NCBI GenBank assembly: GCA_030041435.1
Contig: JASHNW010000050.1
Location: 62,001-126,000 of the forward strand
Direction: 5' to 3'
Length of the DNA stretch: 64,000 bases
Source: Acidobacteriaceae bacterium
GTDB lineage: Bacteria; Acidobacteriota; Terriglobia; Terriglobales; Acidobacteriaceae
Part shown: positions 52,448-61,491 of the stretch, in pieces
How positions within the stretch are numbered: the first letter of the stretch is position 1
Layout: every line of letters starts with the position of its first letter
Translations under genes and position numbers: made by a program
Notes under the pieces: model-generated
What the model saw: only the letters and a program-made list of their open reading frames with translations
What the model was told of the DNA's origin: nothing
Databases searched by the model: none

Positions 52448-55111
52448 ATGCGATCCTTGCGGCAGTGGGTGGCGAAGGCCAGGGGGTTATTCACGCGGAA
52501 GCGGCTGGACCAGGAATTCGATGCGGAGATCGAATCCCACCTGCGGCTGCTGACGGAGCATTTTGTCCGCCAGGGCATGTCTCCCGCCGAAGCGGTGACG
52601 GCGGCGCGGCGGCAGTTCGGGAACGTCACGCTGCTGCAGGAACGGCAGCGCGCGCAATGGAGCTTTGTTTCTCCCGCGGAGTGGCTTGGGGATATTCGTT
52701 TTGGGCTGCGCATGCTGGGGAAGAAGCCCGCGTCCAATTTGGCCGTGGTGGTGGCGCTGGCGCTGGGAATCGGCATCAACGTGGCGGTGTTCGGCTTTGT
52801 CAATGCGCTTCTGCTGCGGCCTCCCGCAGGCGTGAGCGCCAGGAGCGGTCTGGTGGAGATCTGGCTGCACTCCCGGATTTCGACCGGAGTGCAAAGTTAC
52901 CTGCCCTTCTCCTATCCCGACTACGCTTACTATCGCGACCAGAGCCGCGCGCTGGAAGGCGTGCTGGCCTTCGATGGAGACGGCGATCCCACCATCTGGA
53001 ACCGCTCCGGCGAAGGACAGGTGATTCAGGGAGAGCTGGTTTCGGGAAACTACTTTTCGCTGCTGGGCGTGCAGGCCACGCTGGGGCGGGCGATCTCCAC
53101 CGGCGACGACCAACCCGCGAGCCCGCATCCCGTAGTGGTGCTGAGTCAATCCTTCTGGCAGCGTGAGCTGGGCGCTGATCCGGGAATCGTCGGACGGACG
53201 ATGATCCTGAATGGCGCGGTCTTCAGCGTCATTGGCGTGGCGCCGCCTGGATTCGCCGGATTGTTAGTGGGATCGGCGCCGGACTTCTGGGTTCCGCTGA
53301 CGTTGCAGGAGCAGTTCACCCACGATAAGGACCGACTGACCAACCGCAGCGCGTACTGGCTCATTGTGGCTGGACGCATGCGAAGCGGCGTGGATATGGC
53401 CAGAGCCGAGGCGGAGATGCATGTTCTCGCTCATCGGCGCGAAGCGGATTATCCGGACTCCAACAAGAATATCGACGCCGTGGTGTATCCGGTGACGTTG
53501 GTGCCGGGGCCCTATCGTGGATACGTGCGCGCCTTTACCGGGCTGTTGCTTGGCGTATTTGCGCTGGTGCTTGCCATTGCGTGCACGAATGCTGCCAGCC
53601 TGCTGCTGGCGCGGGGCACGGGCAGAATGCGGGAGATGGCGATCCGGTCGGCGCTGGGCGCGGGGCGTGGCCGGCTCATCCGGCAAATGCTGGTGGAAAG
53701 CCTGCTGCTGGCGACGGCCGCGGGCGTGGCGGCGGTGGTGCTGGCGTGGTGGTTCACGCGACTGCTGCTGGAGCTGAAGCCGGCGAGTTTGCCTGTGACC
53801 CTCGAGGTCCCGCTGGACTGGCGCGTGCTGCTGTTTGCCCTGGTGGTTTCTCTGGCGACCGGCATCGTGTTCGGGGTGGTTCCGGCCCTGCGCAGCGCGG
53901 TGGTGGACGCCGCTCCCGTATTGAAAGAAGAAACGCAGAGCGGTGGACTGCGCACCTCGCGCCTGCGCAGTCTGCTGCTCATCGGTGAGATCGCGGTGTG
54001 CGTGGTGCTGCTGGCGGGGGCCACGCTCTGCGTGCGCAGCCTGCTGCATGCCAGCTCCATCGATCCCGGGTTCGATACGCACCATATCGCCGTGGCGACC
54101 CTCGACCCGGCAACGCTTGGCTATTCGCCTGCAAAAGTTGACGCGTTCTACCGGCAGCTGATGGACCGCGTTGTCGCACTGCCCGGCGTGACTGCGGCCA
54201 GCTACGTGAGTCATCTGCCGCTGGGCACTGCGCGGGAATCGACCTCGGCCGGCCACCATGCCGGCCATGGGCCCGATAAGGCCAGGGTGGATGTTTTTCG
54301 CGTCGCTCCGGGGTACTTCTCCACCATGGGGATCGCGCTGCTGAGCGGCCGCGACTTCACGCAGAAGGAGAGCGACAGCCCGGAGCCCGGAACGGTGATC
54401 GTGAATGAGGTGCTCGCGCGCAAACTCTGGCCCGGCCAGAATCCGGTAGGAAAACGGATCGCCCTGGGCGACGAAAAAAACACCAGCGAAGTGATCGGCG
54501 TCGTGAAGTCCGGCAAATACCGGACGCTGGGCGAAGATCCGGTCGCGGTGGTCTTTCGCGGGACGCTGCCGCCTGCCCGGACTCTGGTGTTGCGCACTGC
54601 AGGCGATCCGCGTCCTCTGCTCGATGAGGTGCGGCGCAGCGTCCAGGCCGTGGATCCGATGATGGCTGCCACCGGGACGCAGACGATGGAGGAATACATG
54701 GCGCTGCCGCTCTTCCCGGCGCGGGCGATTGGGCTGCTGCTCGGCGCCTCGGGCCTGCTGGCCGTATTGCTGACCGCGATGGGGCTTTTTGGGGTGATCG
54801 CTTACGTCGTTGCGCAGCGCACCCACGAAATTGGCGTGCGCATGGCTCTGGGTGCAGGGCGATCCGATGTGCTCAGGATGGTTCTGCGCCAGGGAATGGT
54901 GGTGACTCTGATCGGCCTCTGCATCGGCCTGGCCGGCGCCTTTGCGGGGGCACGGCTGCTTGCGCCGCTGCTCTACGGCATTGGAGCCAACGATCCGGCG
55001 ACGCTGATCGGAGTTGCCGCGGGGATTACGGCTGTTGCGATGCTGGCCTGCTATGTTCCCGCCAGACGCGCCATGCGCGTGGATCCTGCGGTGGCGCTGC
55101 GATACGAATAG
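52448..55111 (+). CDS. ADOP-type orphan ABC permease (MacB/FtsX-like)
   Basis: 887 residues. An N-terminal segment of about 70 residues (FDAEIESHLRLLTEHFVRQG) is typical of acidobacterial duplicated orphan permeases. Two FtsX/MacB halves follow: the first with a MacB periplasmic core and FtsX helices near 387-440 (TGRMREMAIRSALGAGRGRL), the second near 789-880 (THEIGVRMALGAGRSDVLRM). The protein lacks any ABC ATPase domain and no ATPase gene is adjacent. It is coupled to the PadR gene upstream. Its substrate is unknown; a second, partial copy starts at 63681. Confidence 0.95.
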   Translation: MRSLRQWVAKARGLFTRKRLDQEFDAEIESHLRLLTEHFVRQGMSPAEAVTAARRQFGNVTLLQERQRAQWSFVSPAEWLGDIRFGLRMLGKKPASNLAVVVALALGIGINVAVFGFVNALLLRPPAGVSARSGLVEIWLHSRISTGVQSYLPFSYPDYAYYRDQSRALEGVLAFDGDGDPTIWNRSGEGQVIQGELVSGNYFSLLGVQATLGRAISTGDDQPASPHPVVVLSQSFWQRELGADPGIVGRTMILNGAVFSVIGVAPPGFAGLLVGSAPDFWVPLTLQEQFTHDKDRLTNRSAYWLIVAGRMRSGVDMARAEAEMHVLAHRREADYPDSNKNIDAVVYPVTLVPGPYRGYVRAFTGLLLGVFALVLAIACTNAASLLLARGTGRMREMAIRSALGAGRGRLIRQMLVESLLLATAAGVAAVVLAWWFTRLLLELKPASLPVTLEVPLDWRVLLFALVVSLATGIVFGVVPALRSAVVDAAPVLKEETQSGGLRTSRLRSLLLIGEIAVCVVLLAGATLCVRSLLHASSIDPGFDTHHIAVATLDPATLGYSPAKVDAFYRQLMDRVVALPGVTAASYVSHLPLGTARESTSAGHHAGHGPDKARVDVFRVAPGYFSTMGIALLSGRDFTQKESDSPEPGTVIVNEVLARKLWPGQNPVGKRIALGDEKNTSEVIGVVKSGKYRTLGEDPVAVVFRGTLPPARTLVLRTAGDPRPLLDEVRRSVQAVDPMMAATGTQTMEEYMALPLFPARAIGLLLGASGLLAVLLTAMGLFGVIAYVVAQRTHEIGVRMALGAGRSDVLRMVLRQGMVVTLIGLCIGLAGAFAGARLLAPLLYGIGANDPATLIGVAAGITAVAMLACYVPARRAMRVDPAVALRYE

Positions 55112-55173
55112 CCGTGCGCCTTCCTGGGCAAAATGTTAACAGGTGCGATTTTGAGGAAGAAGGAAGAAGGCCA

Positions 55174-55196
55174 GCGCCTGCCGATGGAGCAGGCGC
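55174..55196. terminator. Possible hairpin after the ADOP gene
   Basis: GCGCCTGC (55174-55181), 7-nt loop, GCAGGCGC (55189-55196). Perfect 8-bp stem about 60 bp after the permease stop, between convergent genes. No T-tract, so a terminator role is uncertain. Confidence 0.35.
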
Positions 55197-55239
55197 GGCG
55201 CGGTTAGCGGGGGCGGTGGATTCGGTCTGAGGCCCTGTC

Positions 55240-55974
55240 TTACCAGGGATCGGGGCCATCCTTTGAAAACGACTGTCCGGTTGGGCCAGCGTCATCCAGC
55301 AGCGCCAGACGGGTTGCTGCGATGGCGCCGACCTCAACGGGTTGAGGTCCCGTGTTGTTATTCAGGTCCGTCTTTGTATATCCGGGATTTGCCGAGTTCA
55401 CCTTGATCTTCGTCTCTCGCAGCTCATAGGCGAGGTGAACGGTGAGCATGTTCAATGCAGCCTTGGATGCGTTGTAGCCGATGAACTTGGTGTTGTAGCC
55501 AGACCAAAAGGGATCGCTGTTGAACGCCAGCGAACCCAATCCGCTGGAGATATTCACGATGCGGCCGGCGGGCGACTTGCGCAGCAGGGGCAACATGGTG
55601 TGAGCAACACGGAGCGCGCCGAAGAAGTTGGTGTCGAAAACTTTTTGCACTGCGGACACATCGGCCTCGCCAGGAAGTCCATCGCCGCGCAGGTTAACGC
55701 CCGCGTTGTTCATGAGGATATCGAGGCGGCCGTACCGACTCTCAATCTGTTGTGCTGCGGCGGTAATGGTGTCCTGATTCGTGACGTCGATCTCAATGAA
55801 GTGAACATCGCCAAGTCCGGCCTGCTCAAGCTGCCGGACGGCCTGTTGACCACGTTCCGCGTTGCGCGCACCCAGCAGGACGGTGCATCCGGCGCCGGCA
55901 AGATTGCGTGAAATTTCGAGGCCGATGCCTTTGTTGCCGCCGGTCACCAGGGCGATCTTTTTTACATTTGCCAT
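55240..55974 (-). CDS. SDR-family oxidoreductase
   Basis: 244 residues from the ATG at 55974, with GGAGG upstream. The cofactor motif is TGGNKGIGLEISR, the NNAG-type motif is MNNAGVNLRGDG, and the catalytic Ser/Tyr/Lys set is in ISSGLGSLAF and YNTKFIGYNASKAAL. It should reduce or oxidise a small carbonyl/alcohol substrate with NAD(P). It is the last gene of a minus-strand set (epimerase, SDR, SDR) divergent from a TetR regulator; 36 bp separates it from the next SDR. Confidence 0.93.
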   Translation of the reverse strand: MANVKKIALVTGGNKGIGLEISRNLAGAGCTVLLGARNAERGQQAVRQLEQAGLGDVHFIEIDVTNQDTITAAAQQIESRYGRLDILMNNAGVNLRGDGLPGEADVSAVQKVFDTNFFGALRVAHTMLPLLRKSPAGRIVNISSGLGSLAFNSDPFWSGYNTKFIGYNASKAALNMLTVHLAYELRETKIKVNSANPGYTKTDLNNNTGPQPVEVGAIAATRLALLDDAGPTGQSFSKDGPDPW

Positions 55975-56010
55975 ACGACTGGAAGTCCTCCTGTTGCAAT
56001 TCGTGGACAA

Positions 56011-56766
56011 CTAAAGAGCCATGCCGCCGGCCACTTCGATTCTCTGGCCATTGACCCAGCGATTCTCGTCGGAGAGAAGCGCGGCAATCATGGGTCCGAC
56101 ATCGTCGGGCACTCCGGCTCGGCCGAGGGCCGTGAAGCCTGCGACCATTTTGTTGACTTCGGGATTGTCGCGCACCATGCCGCCGCTGAAGTCGGTCTGG
56201 ATGGCGCCGGGAGCAACGGTATTCGCTGTGATGCCGCGGGGGCCGAGCTCTTTGGCCAGATAGCGGGTGAGAACCTCGACGGCTCCCTTTGCGGCTCCGT
56301 AAGCGGAACTGCCGGGCAGAGAAACACGCGCGAGTCCTGACGAAATGTTGACGATGCGGCCGCCGTCGTTGATGAGGGGAAGCAGCTTCTGCGTTAGGAA
56401 GTAAGCCCCTTTGACGTGGACATTGAAAATCTCGTCGAACTGGGCTTCGGTGGTTTCGCTGAAGCCGGCATGGAGAGAATTGCCGGCGTTGTTCACCAGG
56501 TAGTCGAAGCGGTCGCGTCCCCAGCTTTGCAGCGTATTGCGGATTTCGGCGACGAAGCCGTCAAAGGCGCGGGTGTCGCCGGTGTCGAGGCGGAAGCCTG
56601 CGGCCTTGCGGCCCAGGGCTTCGAGTTCGCGAGTGAGACTCTCGGCTTCCTTCTGATTTGCACGATACGTGAAGAGGATATCGACACCGCGCCGCGCGAG
56701 GTTGACGGCCGTGTTGCGGCCAAGGCCGCGGCTTCCGCCGGTAACGATGGCGATCTTATTCGTCAT
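56011..56766 (-). CDS. SDR-family oxidoreductase
   Basis: 251 residues from the ATG at 56766 (AGGAGTTCAAGTC upstream). Cofactor motif TGGSRGLGRNTAVNLA, NNAG motif VNNAGNSLHAG, catalytic Ser in ISSGLARVSL and Tyr-x3-Lys in SAYGAAKGAVE. The C-terminus (GQRIEVAGGMAL) is standard for FabG-like SDRs. Same operon as its neighbours. A different substrate from the SDR at 55240 is likely, since they share only family motifs. Confidence 0.94.
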   Translation of the reverse strand: MTNKIAIVTGGSRGLGRNTAVNLARRGVDILFTYRANQKEAESLTRELEALGRKAAGFRLDTGDTRAFDGFVAEIRNTLQSWGRDRFDYLVNNAGNSLHAGFSETTEAQFDEIFNVHVKGAYFLTQKLLPLINDGGRIVNISSGLARVSLPGSSAYGAAKGAVEVLTRYLAKELGPRGITANTVAPGAIQTDFSGGMVRDNPEVNKMVAGFTALGRAGVPDDVGPMIAALLSDENRWVNGQRIEVAGGMAL

Positions 56767-56806
56767 GACTTGAACTCCTTTGCTTGTGCAGATGGCTGTC
56801 CCTGCT

Positions 56807-57688
56807 TCAGGAATAGCGCATGTTCTCGAGATCGGCGAGCAGCGCAGGCCCCGTGGGATTCCAGCCGAGCTGTGCGCGGGTGTGCGCACTGGAGGTGTGG
56901 GCGTCCCTCCCCACGAAGAACCCGAGGAAGCCGAAATGCTCCTCGGCCTGTTGCTGTGAAATGGAAGTGACGGGCACGTTAAGGCCGCGGCCAATGGCGG
57001 CAGCGATGTCTTTGAGCGGCACACCCTCTTCGGCGACGGCGTGATATCGGGCTCCCGCCGAGCCCTTTTCCAGAGCCAGCCGGTAGAGACACGCGACATC
57101 CGCTACATGCGCAGCGGGCCAGCGGTTGTGACCATCGCCGATGTAGGCTGAGACTCCCTTTGCGCGCGCGATCGCGATCAGTGGGGTGATGAGGCCCTGC
57201 TTTACCGTGTCGTGGACCTGCGGGAGGCGCATGACCGAGGCGTGGACGCCATGCGCGATGAGTGCGACAGCCGTCGCCTCCGATACACGAGGAAGGGATG
57301 GGGAAGGGGCCAAGGGTGGATCGCTTTCTGTGGCGGCGCGGCCCTGAGCCACTCCGACTCCGGAGCTGACAATGAACGGGCGGCTGGAACCGCGAAGGAC
57401 GGCGCCAATGGTCTCAACTGCACGCTTGTCCAGTTCGCAGCTCTCCGCAAACCTTGACCAGTCGTGCCGGAAGGCGGTGTGGATGACGGCATCGCACGCG
57501 GCAGCTCCGCTGCGCAGGCTTTCCAGATCTTCGAGATCGCCGCGATGCACCTGGGCGCCGGCAGCGGTGAGAGCTTTGGCGCCCGCATCGCTGCGCGCCA
57601 GACCCAGCACGTGATGGCCTGCGCCGATGAACTCTTCGACAACCTTCGAACCGATAAAGCCGGTCGCACCCGTAACGAAAACGCGCAT
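56807..57688 (-). CDS. NAD(P)-dependent epimerase/dehydratase-type SDR
   Basis: 293 residues from the ATG at 57688. Extended-SDR cofactor motif FVTGATGFIGSKVVEEFIGAG. The active-site tyrosine motif YxxxK is not evident at the usual position (the region VSSGVGVAQGR to SLPRVSEATAVAL lacks Tyr), so it may be an atypical or NmrA-like member. First gene of the operon, divergent from TetR at 57873, with operator-like dyads between. Confidence 0.85.
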   Translation of the reverse strand: MRVFVTGATGFIGSKVVEEFIGAGHHVLGLARSDAGAKALTAAGAQVHRGDLEDLESLRSGAAACDAVIHTAFRHDWSRFAESCELDKRAVETIGAVLRGSSRPFIVSSGVGVAQGRAATESDPPLAPSPSLPRVSEATAVALIAHGVHASVMRLPQVHDTVKQGLITPLIAIARAKGVSAYIGDGHNRWPAAHVADVACLYRLALEKGSAGARYHAVAEEGVPLKDIAAAIGRGLNVPVTSISQQQAEEHFGFLGFFVGRDAHTSSAHTRAQLGWNPTGPALLADLENMRYS

Positions 57689-57726
57689 ATGAAGACTCCT
57701 GTTGCTGGATTTTCGATTATTCACAA

Positions 57727-57743
57727 ATACGTTGACTACGTAT
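57727..57743. promoter_or_regulatory. Inverted repeat ATACGT-N5-ACGTAT, candidate operator
   Basis: Perfect 6-5-6 dyad 39 bp upstream of the epimerase start at 57688. Well placed to control the minus-strand SDR operon. Confidence 0.45.
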
Positions 57744-57810
57744 GCCGCGCGATGGGAGCCGCGGCGTCTGGTGTGGATACATTGACGAATCGCTGCGGCA
57801 TCCAATAAAA

Positions 57811-57854
57811 CGGAGACAACCTCCGAATGAATAGATAATCGGAGAATGTCTCCG
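57811..57854. promoter_or_regulatory. Two CGGAGA-type dyads, likely TetR operators
   Basis: CGGAG-ACAAC-CTCCG at 57811-57825 and CGGAGA-ATG-TCTCCG at 57840-57854 share the arm CGGAGA and are offset by 29 bp. They lie in the divergent promoter region directly before the TetR start at 57873. CGGAGA/TCTCCG is a common TetR-family operator arm, so autoregulation and control of the SDR operon is likely. Confidence 0.6.
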
Positions 57855-57872
57855 GTTGCAATTATTTTGGGT

Positions 57873-58457
57873 ATGGCAAAGAAGCGCTCACAGCCCGTGC
57901 AGCGAAAGCTGCGCACAGACGCTCAGCGGAACCGCGATCGCATCCTGGAAGTGGCGAAGGAGGCGTTTACCCGTTTTGGCGCGGAGGCCAGCCTGGACGA
58001 TATTGCCAAACAGGCAGAGGTGGGACCTGGGACTCTGTATCGCCACTTTCCCACGCGGGCCGCACTGATCGAAGCGGTCTATCGCAGCGAGGTGGAAAAG
58101 CTGGTGGCGGCGGGGCGCAAGCTGGCCGAGACGATGCCTCCGGCGGAGGCGTTGCGGGCGTGGATGCTGTTGTTCGTCGACTACGTCGCAGCCAAGCAGA
58201 TCATTGCCCCGGCGCTGAATAGTGTCGTCGGGGGCGCCTCGAAGCTCTACGAGGGTTCGCGAGACCTGGTTCAGGGAGCGATCGATGCGCTGGTGAAGCG
58301 CGCGATCAAAAACGGCGACATACGAAAAGATATCGACCCCTTCGACCTGCTGCGAGCGCTGATCGGCGTTTCCCATGTGCCGGCCGGTCCTGACTGGCAG
58401 CAAAGCGCGCGGAGGCTGGTGGATATTCTCATCGCAGGCTCACGCCCGGGCAGATAG
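57873..58457 (+). CDS. TetR-family transcriptional regulator
   Basis: 194 residues from the ATG at 57873; a start 27 bp upstream lies inside the operator. The HTH is clear: RILEVAKEAFTRFGAEASLD, then DIAKQAEVGPGTLYRHFPTRAALIEAV (given in two parts). The C-terminal ligand-binding domain matches the subgroup with LVAAGRKLAET. It is divergent from the three-gene SDR operon, the usual setting for a TetR repressor of detoxification genes. Confidence 0.95.
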   Translation: MAKKRSQPVQRKLRTDAQRNRDRILEVAKEAFTRFGAEASLDDIAKQAEVGPGTLYRHFPTRAALIEAVYRSEVEKLVAAGRKLAETMPPAEALRAWMLLFVDYVAAKQIIAPALNSVVGGASKLYEGSRDLVQGAIDALVKRAIKNGDIRKDIDPFDLLRALIGVSHVPAGPDWQQSARRLVDILIAGSRPGR

Positions 58458-58593
58458 ACCGCGGGCGCGGAGCGGCGAAATCTGACGGTGACGCGGCAGT
58501 CCGATGCGGAACGGGCGCCGGAGGATCGCCGACCGCCCAGCGATTTGCCTCCTATTTCAGGCGACCGGAAGTGGTGGGATTGGCTGCAGTCTT

Positions 58594-59250
58594 CTATCGG
58601 CTGCGCTTTGCTACGCTTTGCCGAGGCCGGCGGACGACTCTCACCTTGCCGCTCTTTTGTCCTCCGCAGAAGAAACGATCGGCGCCATCTGACTCGAGCC
58701 CTGAGATGAGGGTGCCGGGAGGCATGGCGAGCATTTCAAGAACCTCCCCCGTTCGGGGATCCACGCGACGCACTTCGCTCTCTTCGCCTTCAGAAGTGGC
58801 GTGCCAGAGTTCTCCGTCGACCCATGTCACACCGGTCACGAAGCGGTTGGACTCGATGGTACGAAGAATCTGCCCTGTATCGGGATCGACCTGGTGGATC
58901 CTGCGGTCGCGATACTGGCCCACCCAGAGGGTCCCTTCGGCCCATGCAAGCCCCGAATCGTGGCCGCCGCCGGGCGCCGGGATGGTAGCCAGCACAGAAC
59001 CGCTCTGAGGATCGATTTTCTGGATGCGGTCTGCGGCGATCTGGAACAAGTGCCGGCCGTCGAAGGCCGTTCCAGCGTGCGCGGCGACATCGATCGAACG
59101 TACCGGCTTCCCGCTGGCAGGATCGAAGGCGTTCAACTTGTCTCCGGATGCAAACCAGACGTTGCGGCCATCATAGGTGACGCCATGCACTCTTTCGGCG
59201 CCCGGAAAGGGTCCGTACTCACTCACGATTTCGGCTTTTGACGGTTTCAT
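58594..59250 (-). CDS. Glutamine-cyclotransferase/Vgb-like beta-propeller protein
   Basis: 218 residues. Repeated blades are easy to see: VHGVTYDGRNVWFASGDKL, HDSGLAWAEGTLWVGQYRDR, TGVTWVDGELWHATSEGEE, each followed by a FDPASG- or VDPDTG-type turn. No signal peptide, so cytoplasmic. It starts 9 bp after the stop of an HTH regulator gene on the same strand, so the two are cotranscribed. Role unknown. Confidence 0.75.
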   Translation of the reverse strand: MKPSKAEIVSEYGPFPGAERVHGVTYDGRNVWFASGDKLNAFDPASGKPVRSIDVAAHAGTAFDGRHLFQIAADRIQKIDPQSGSVLATIPAPGGGHDSGLAWAEGTLWVGQYRDRRIHQVDPDTGQILRTIESNRFVTGVTWVDGELWHATSEGEESEVRRVDPRTGEVLEMLAMPPGTLISGLESDGADRFFCGGQKSGKVRVVRRPRQSVAKRSR

Positions 59251-59259
59251 GGATCTACC

Positions 59260-60480
59260 TTAATCAATCGGCAGCGGAGCGGGGAGTAACAAAGTCGTCG
59301 TGAATCCCGGCACGGGCGGAGTTATCCAGCGGCGGGCGCGCGCGCGGCCGAACGACTGCACCTTGCCAGAAGCAGCCAGCGCGTCGAGCGCCCGCTGCAC
59401 GGTTCGCTGGCTGGTTCCAAGCGCCAGCGCCAGGGCGGAACTCGACCAGGATTCACCGTCGGCAAGGAAGGCGAGCACCGCACCATTGGCGTCTTCGACG
59501 GGCCGCGCCAGCACGACAACCTTGCGCGCGCGGCTCGGCGCCAGCGCGAAACCGCGTTGCGTCGCGCTCACGCCGGCCAGCGTCCGCAGCAATTTTCGAA
59601 GCCGCCCGATTTCGACACGCAACCGCGCGCGATGCGATTCATCGACGAATCTCGATCCGAAGGCACGCGCAACGAGGACATCCCTGGGCACGTCACCCGG
59701 CCACGCTTCGCCCAATGCTCGCGCGAGCGCGAACAACACCGGACGCGTGGCAAGCGAGACCACGTTGCTCTCTGCGCGTACTGCATGGCGGCAGGCGTCC
59801 ACGACAAGCGTTTTTGACGCCAGCAACGCTTCGACCTCTTCGAGCAGAATGGTTTGTTCGCCGCCACGCTCGATCAGGCGGGCCGCGGGCGCGTTCAAAA
59901 TAAGGAAAGCACTTTCAACTTCCGCGGTGAGCGCGGGGATAGCAGCAAGGCGCGCGGCGCGCTCGGCCCGAGCGAGCGCAGCACGCGCCGTCTTTGTCTG
60001 AAGACGCCGTATCGCGATGCCGGCAACCACGAGCTCATGGGCGGTCCTTGACGCGGGCGGAAAGGGCGCCGGATCGAGCCTCGCGAGCATTTGCTCCGCC
60101 GCGTCGAGGCGTCCGATGAGGAGGAGGCGCCGGACCTCGAGATAGCGGGCATGCGCGGCGTTCAGGCGGTCACCGAGGGCCTCGAGCGTGGCTCGGGCTG
60201 CGTCGAGCAACTGCGCAGGCCAGCTCAGATCGCGCGAGGCGAGTGCGATCTCAGCTTCGGCGACGATACACCGCGCGCGGGCTACCTCTTCTTTCGCAGT
60301 GAACGCACGCCTTGCACTGTGCAGAAGTTCCTTCGCCCGTGCGAATTCGCCGAGCTGCGCCATGGCGATGCCGCGAAGTGCGAGCGCGGGCGCATCGTTG
60401 CGCAACGCCACAAGCTTCAATGCGCCGAGGGGATCACCTGCTGCGAGCGCATGTGCTGCGGCTGCGATTACTGAGTCCAT
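59260..60480 (-). CDS. Helix-turn-helix regulator with TPR-like N-terminus
   Basis: 406 residues. The N-terminal 200 residues are alanine-rich helical repeats resembling TPRs (LALRGIAMAQLGEFARAKEL; LNAAHARYLEVRRLLLIGRL). The C-terminus has two wHTH-like parts: RLRVEIGRLRKLLRTLAGVS (SARP/OmpR-like) and SSSALALALGTSQRTVQRALDAL around 345-367. Probably a transcriptional regulator of the adjoining propeller gene and possibly of the divergent DUF899 genes (start 60618). Confidence 0.75.
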   Translation of the reverse strand: MDSVIAAAAHALAAGDPLGALKLVALRNDAPALALRGIAMAQLGEFARAKELLHSARRAFTAKEEVARARCIVAEAEIALASRDLSWPAQLLDAARATLEALGDRLNAAHARYLEVRRLLLIGRLDAAEQMLARLDPAPFPPASRTAHELVVAGIAIRRLQTKTARAALARAERAARLAAIPALTAEVESAFLILNAPAARLIERGGEQTILLEEVEALLASKTLVVDACRHAVRAESNVVSLATRPVLFALARALGEAWPGDVPRDVLVARAFGSRFVDESHRARLRVEIGRLRKLLRTLAGVSATQRGFALAPSRARKVVVLARPVEDANGAVLAFLADGESWSSSALALALGTSQRTVQRALDALAASGKVQSFGRARARRWITPPVPGFTTTLLLPAPLPID

Positions 60481-60617
60481 CGGAATCCCGCCACACTTGT
60501 CACTCCCAGCTTTCGTGCGTCCTGCGCTAAATATAACTTGTGAATCCGAAGTTCGCGGTCAGGCCGAGAATGGAACGACCGGGAAAACCGAAGCCAAGGA
60601 GAGAAAGGAGAAACAGG

Positions 60618-61433
60618 ATGGCAACGAGCAAAGAGAGTGGCAAGGAACACGGAAAAGAGCATCTCGGGATCAAGACGCCCCCCATCGTGTCGCGGCAGGA
60701 GTGGGAGGCTGCGCACAAGCAACTCCTGGTGAAGGAGAAGGCCCTGACCCGCTCCCGCGACGCGCTGGCGGCCGAACGGCGGCGGATGCCGTGGATGGCG
60801 CTCCAGAAGAAGTACGAGTTCGACGGGCCCACGGGCAAGGTGAGCCTGCTCGATTTGTTCGAGGGCCGGCGTCAGTTGATCGTCTATCGCGCCTTCTTCG
60901 AGCCTGGGGTGTTTGGCTGGCCCGATCACGCCTGCCGCGGCTGCTCGCTGGGCGCCGATCAGGTGGCCCACCTGGCCCATTTGAACGCTCGCGACACCAC
61001 GCTCGTTTACGCCTCGCGCGCGCCGCAGGCAGACATCGCGCGCCTGAAGGCGCGGATGGGCTGGGAGATGCCCTGGTACACCATCACCGACAGCTTCGAC
61101 GTGGACTTCGGCGTCGATCAATGGCACGGCCACAACGTGTTCTTCCGCGACGGCGACAAGGTGTTCCGCACGTACTTCATCAACAGCCGCGGCGACGAGG
61201 CGATGGGGTCCACGTGGAGCTATCTCGACATTACGCCGCTGGGCCGCCAGGAGACCTGGGAGGACTCGCCCGCGGGTTACCCCCAGAATCCGCCGTATAC
61301 GTGGTGGAACTGGCACGACAACTACGAGGCCGAGGCTGTGACTGACCCGAGGTGGGTCGATATCATCACCGATCCTGCGGGAGCTGCCCAGCGCAGGCGC
61401 GAGGCAGAGGAGAAAGGATGCAACTGCTCATGA
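60618..61433 (+). CDS. DUF899 domain-containing protein
   Basis: 271 residues from the ATG at 60618 (AAAGGAGAAACAGG upstream). The DUF899 signature (thioredoxin-like fold) includes PPIVSRQEWEAAHKQLLVKE, LLDLFEGRRQLIVYRAFFEP and a cysteine pair CRGC at about 119-122. A C-terminal NCS tail with cysteines (GCNCS) is unusual. Possibly a dithiol oxidoreductase. Paralogue of the next gene. Confidence 0.9.
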   Translation: MATSKESGKEHGKEHLGIKTPPIVSRQEWEAAHKQLLVKEKALTRSRDALAAERRRMPWMALQKKYEFDGPTGKVSLLDLFEGRRQLIVYRAFFEPGVFGWPDHACRGCSLGADQVAHLAHLNARDTTLVYASRAPQADIARLKARMGWEMPWYTITDSFDVDFGVDQWHGHNVFFRDGDKVFRTYFINSRGDEAMGSTWSYLDITPLGRQETWEDSPAGYPQNPPYTWWNWHDNYEAEAVTDPRWVDIITDPAGAAQRRREAEEKGCNCS

Positions 61434-61491
61434 GGGCGGCATCTCCGCGCAAAGCCTGCGCAGCAAAGAAATCCGACGAAAGGAGAAAAAC

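Noticed and set aside
53264-54826. 520-codon minus-strand frame inside the ADOP permease
   Set aside because: Antisense shadow; the permease frame has FtsX motifs along its length.
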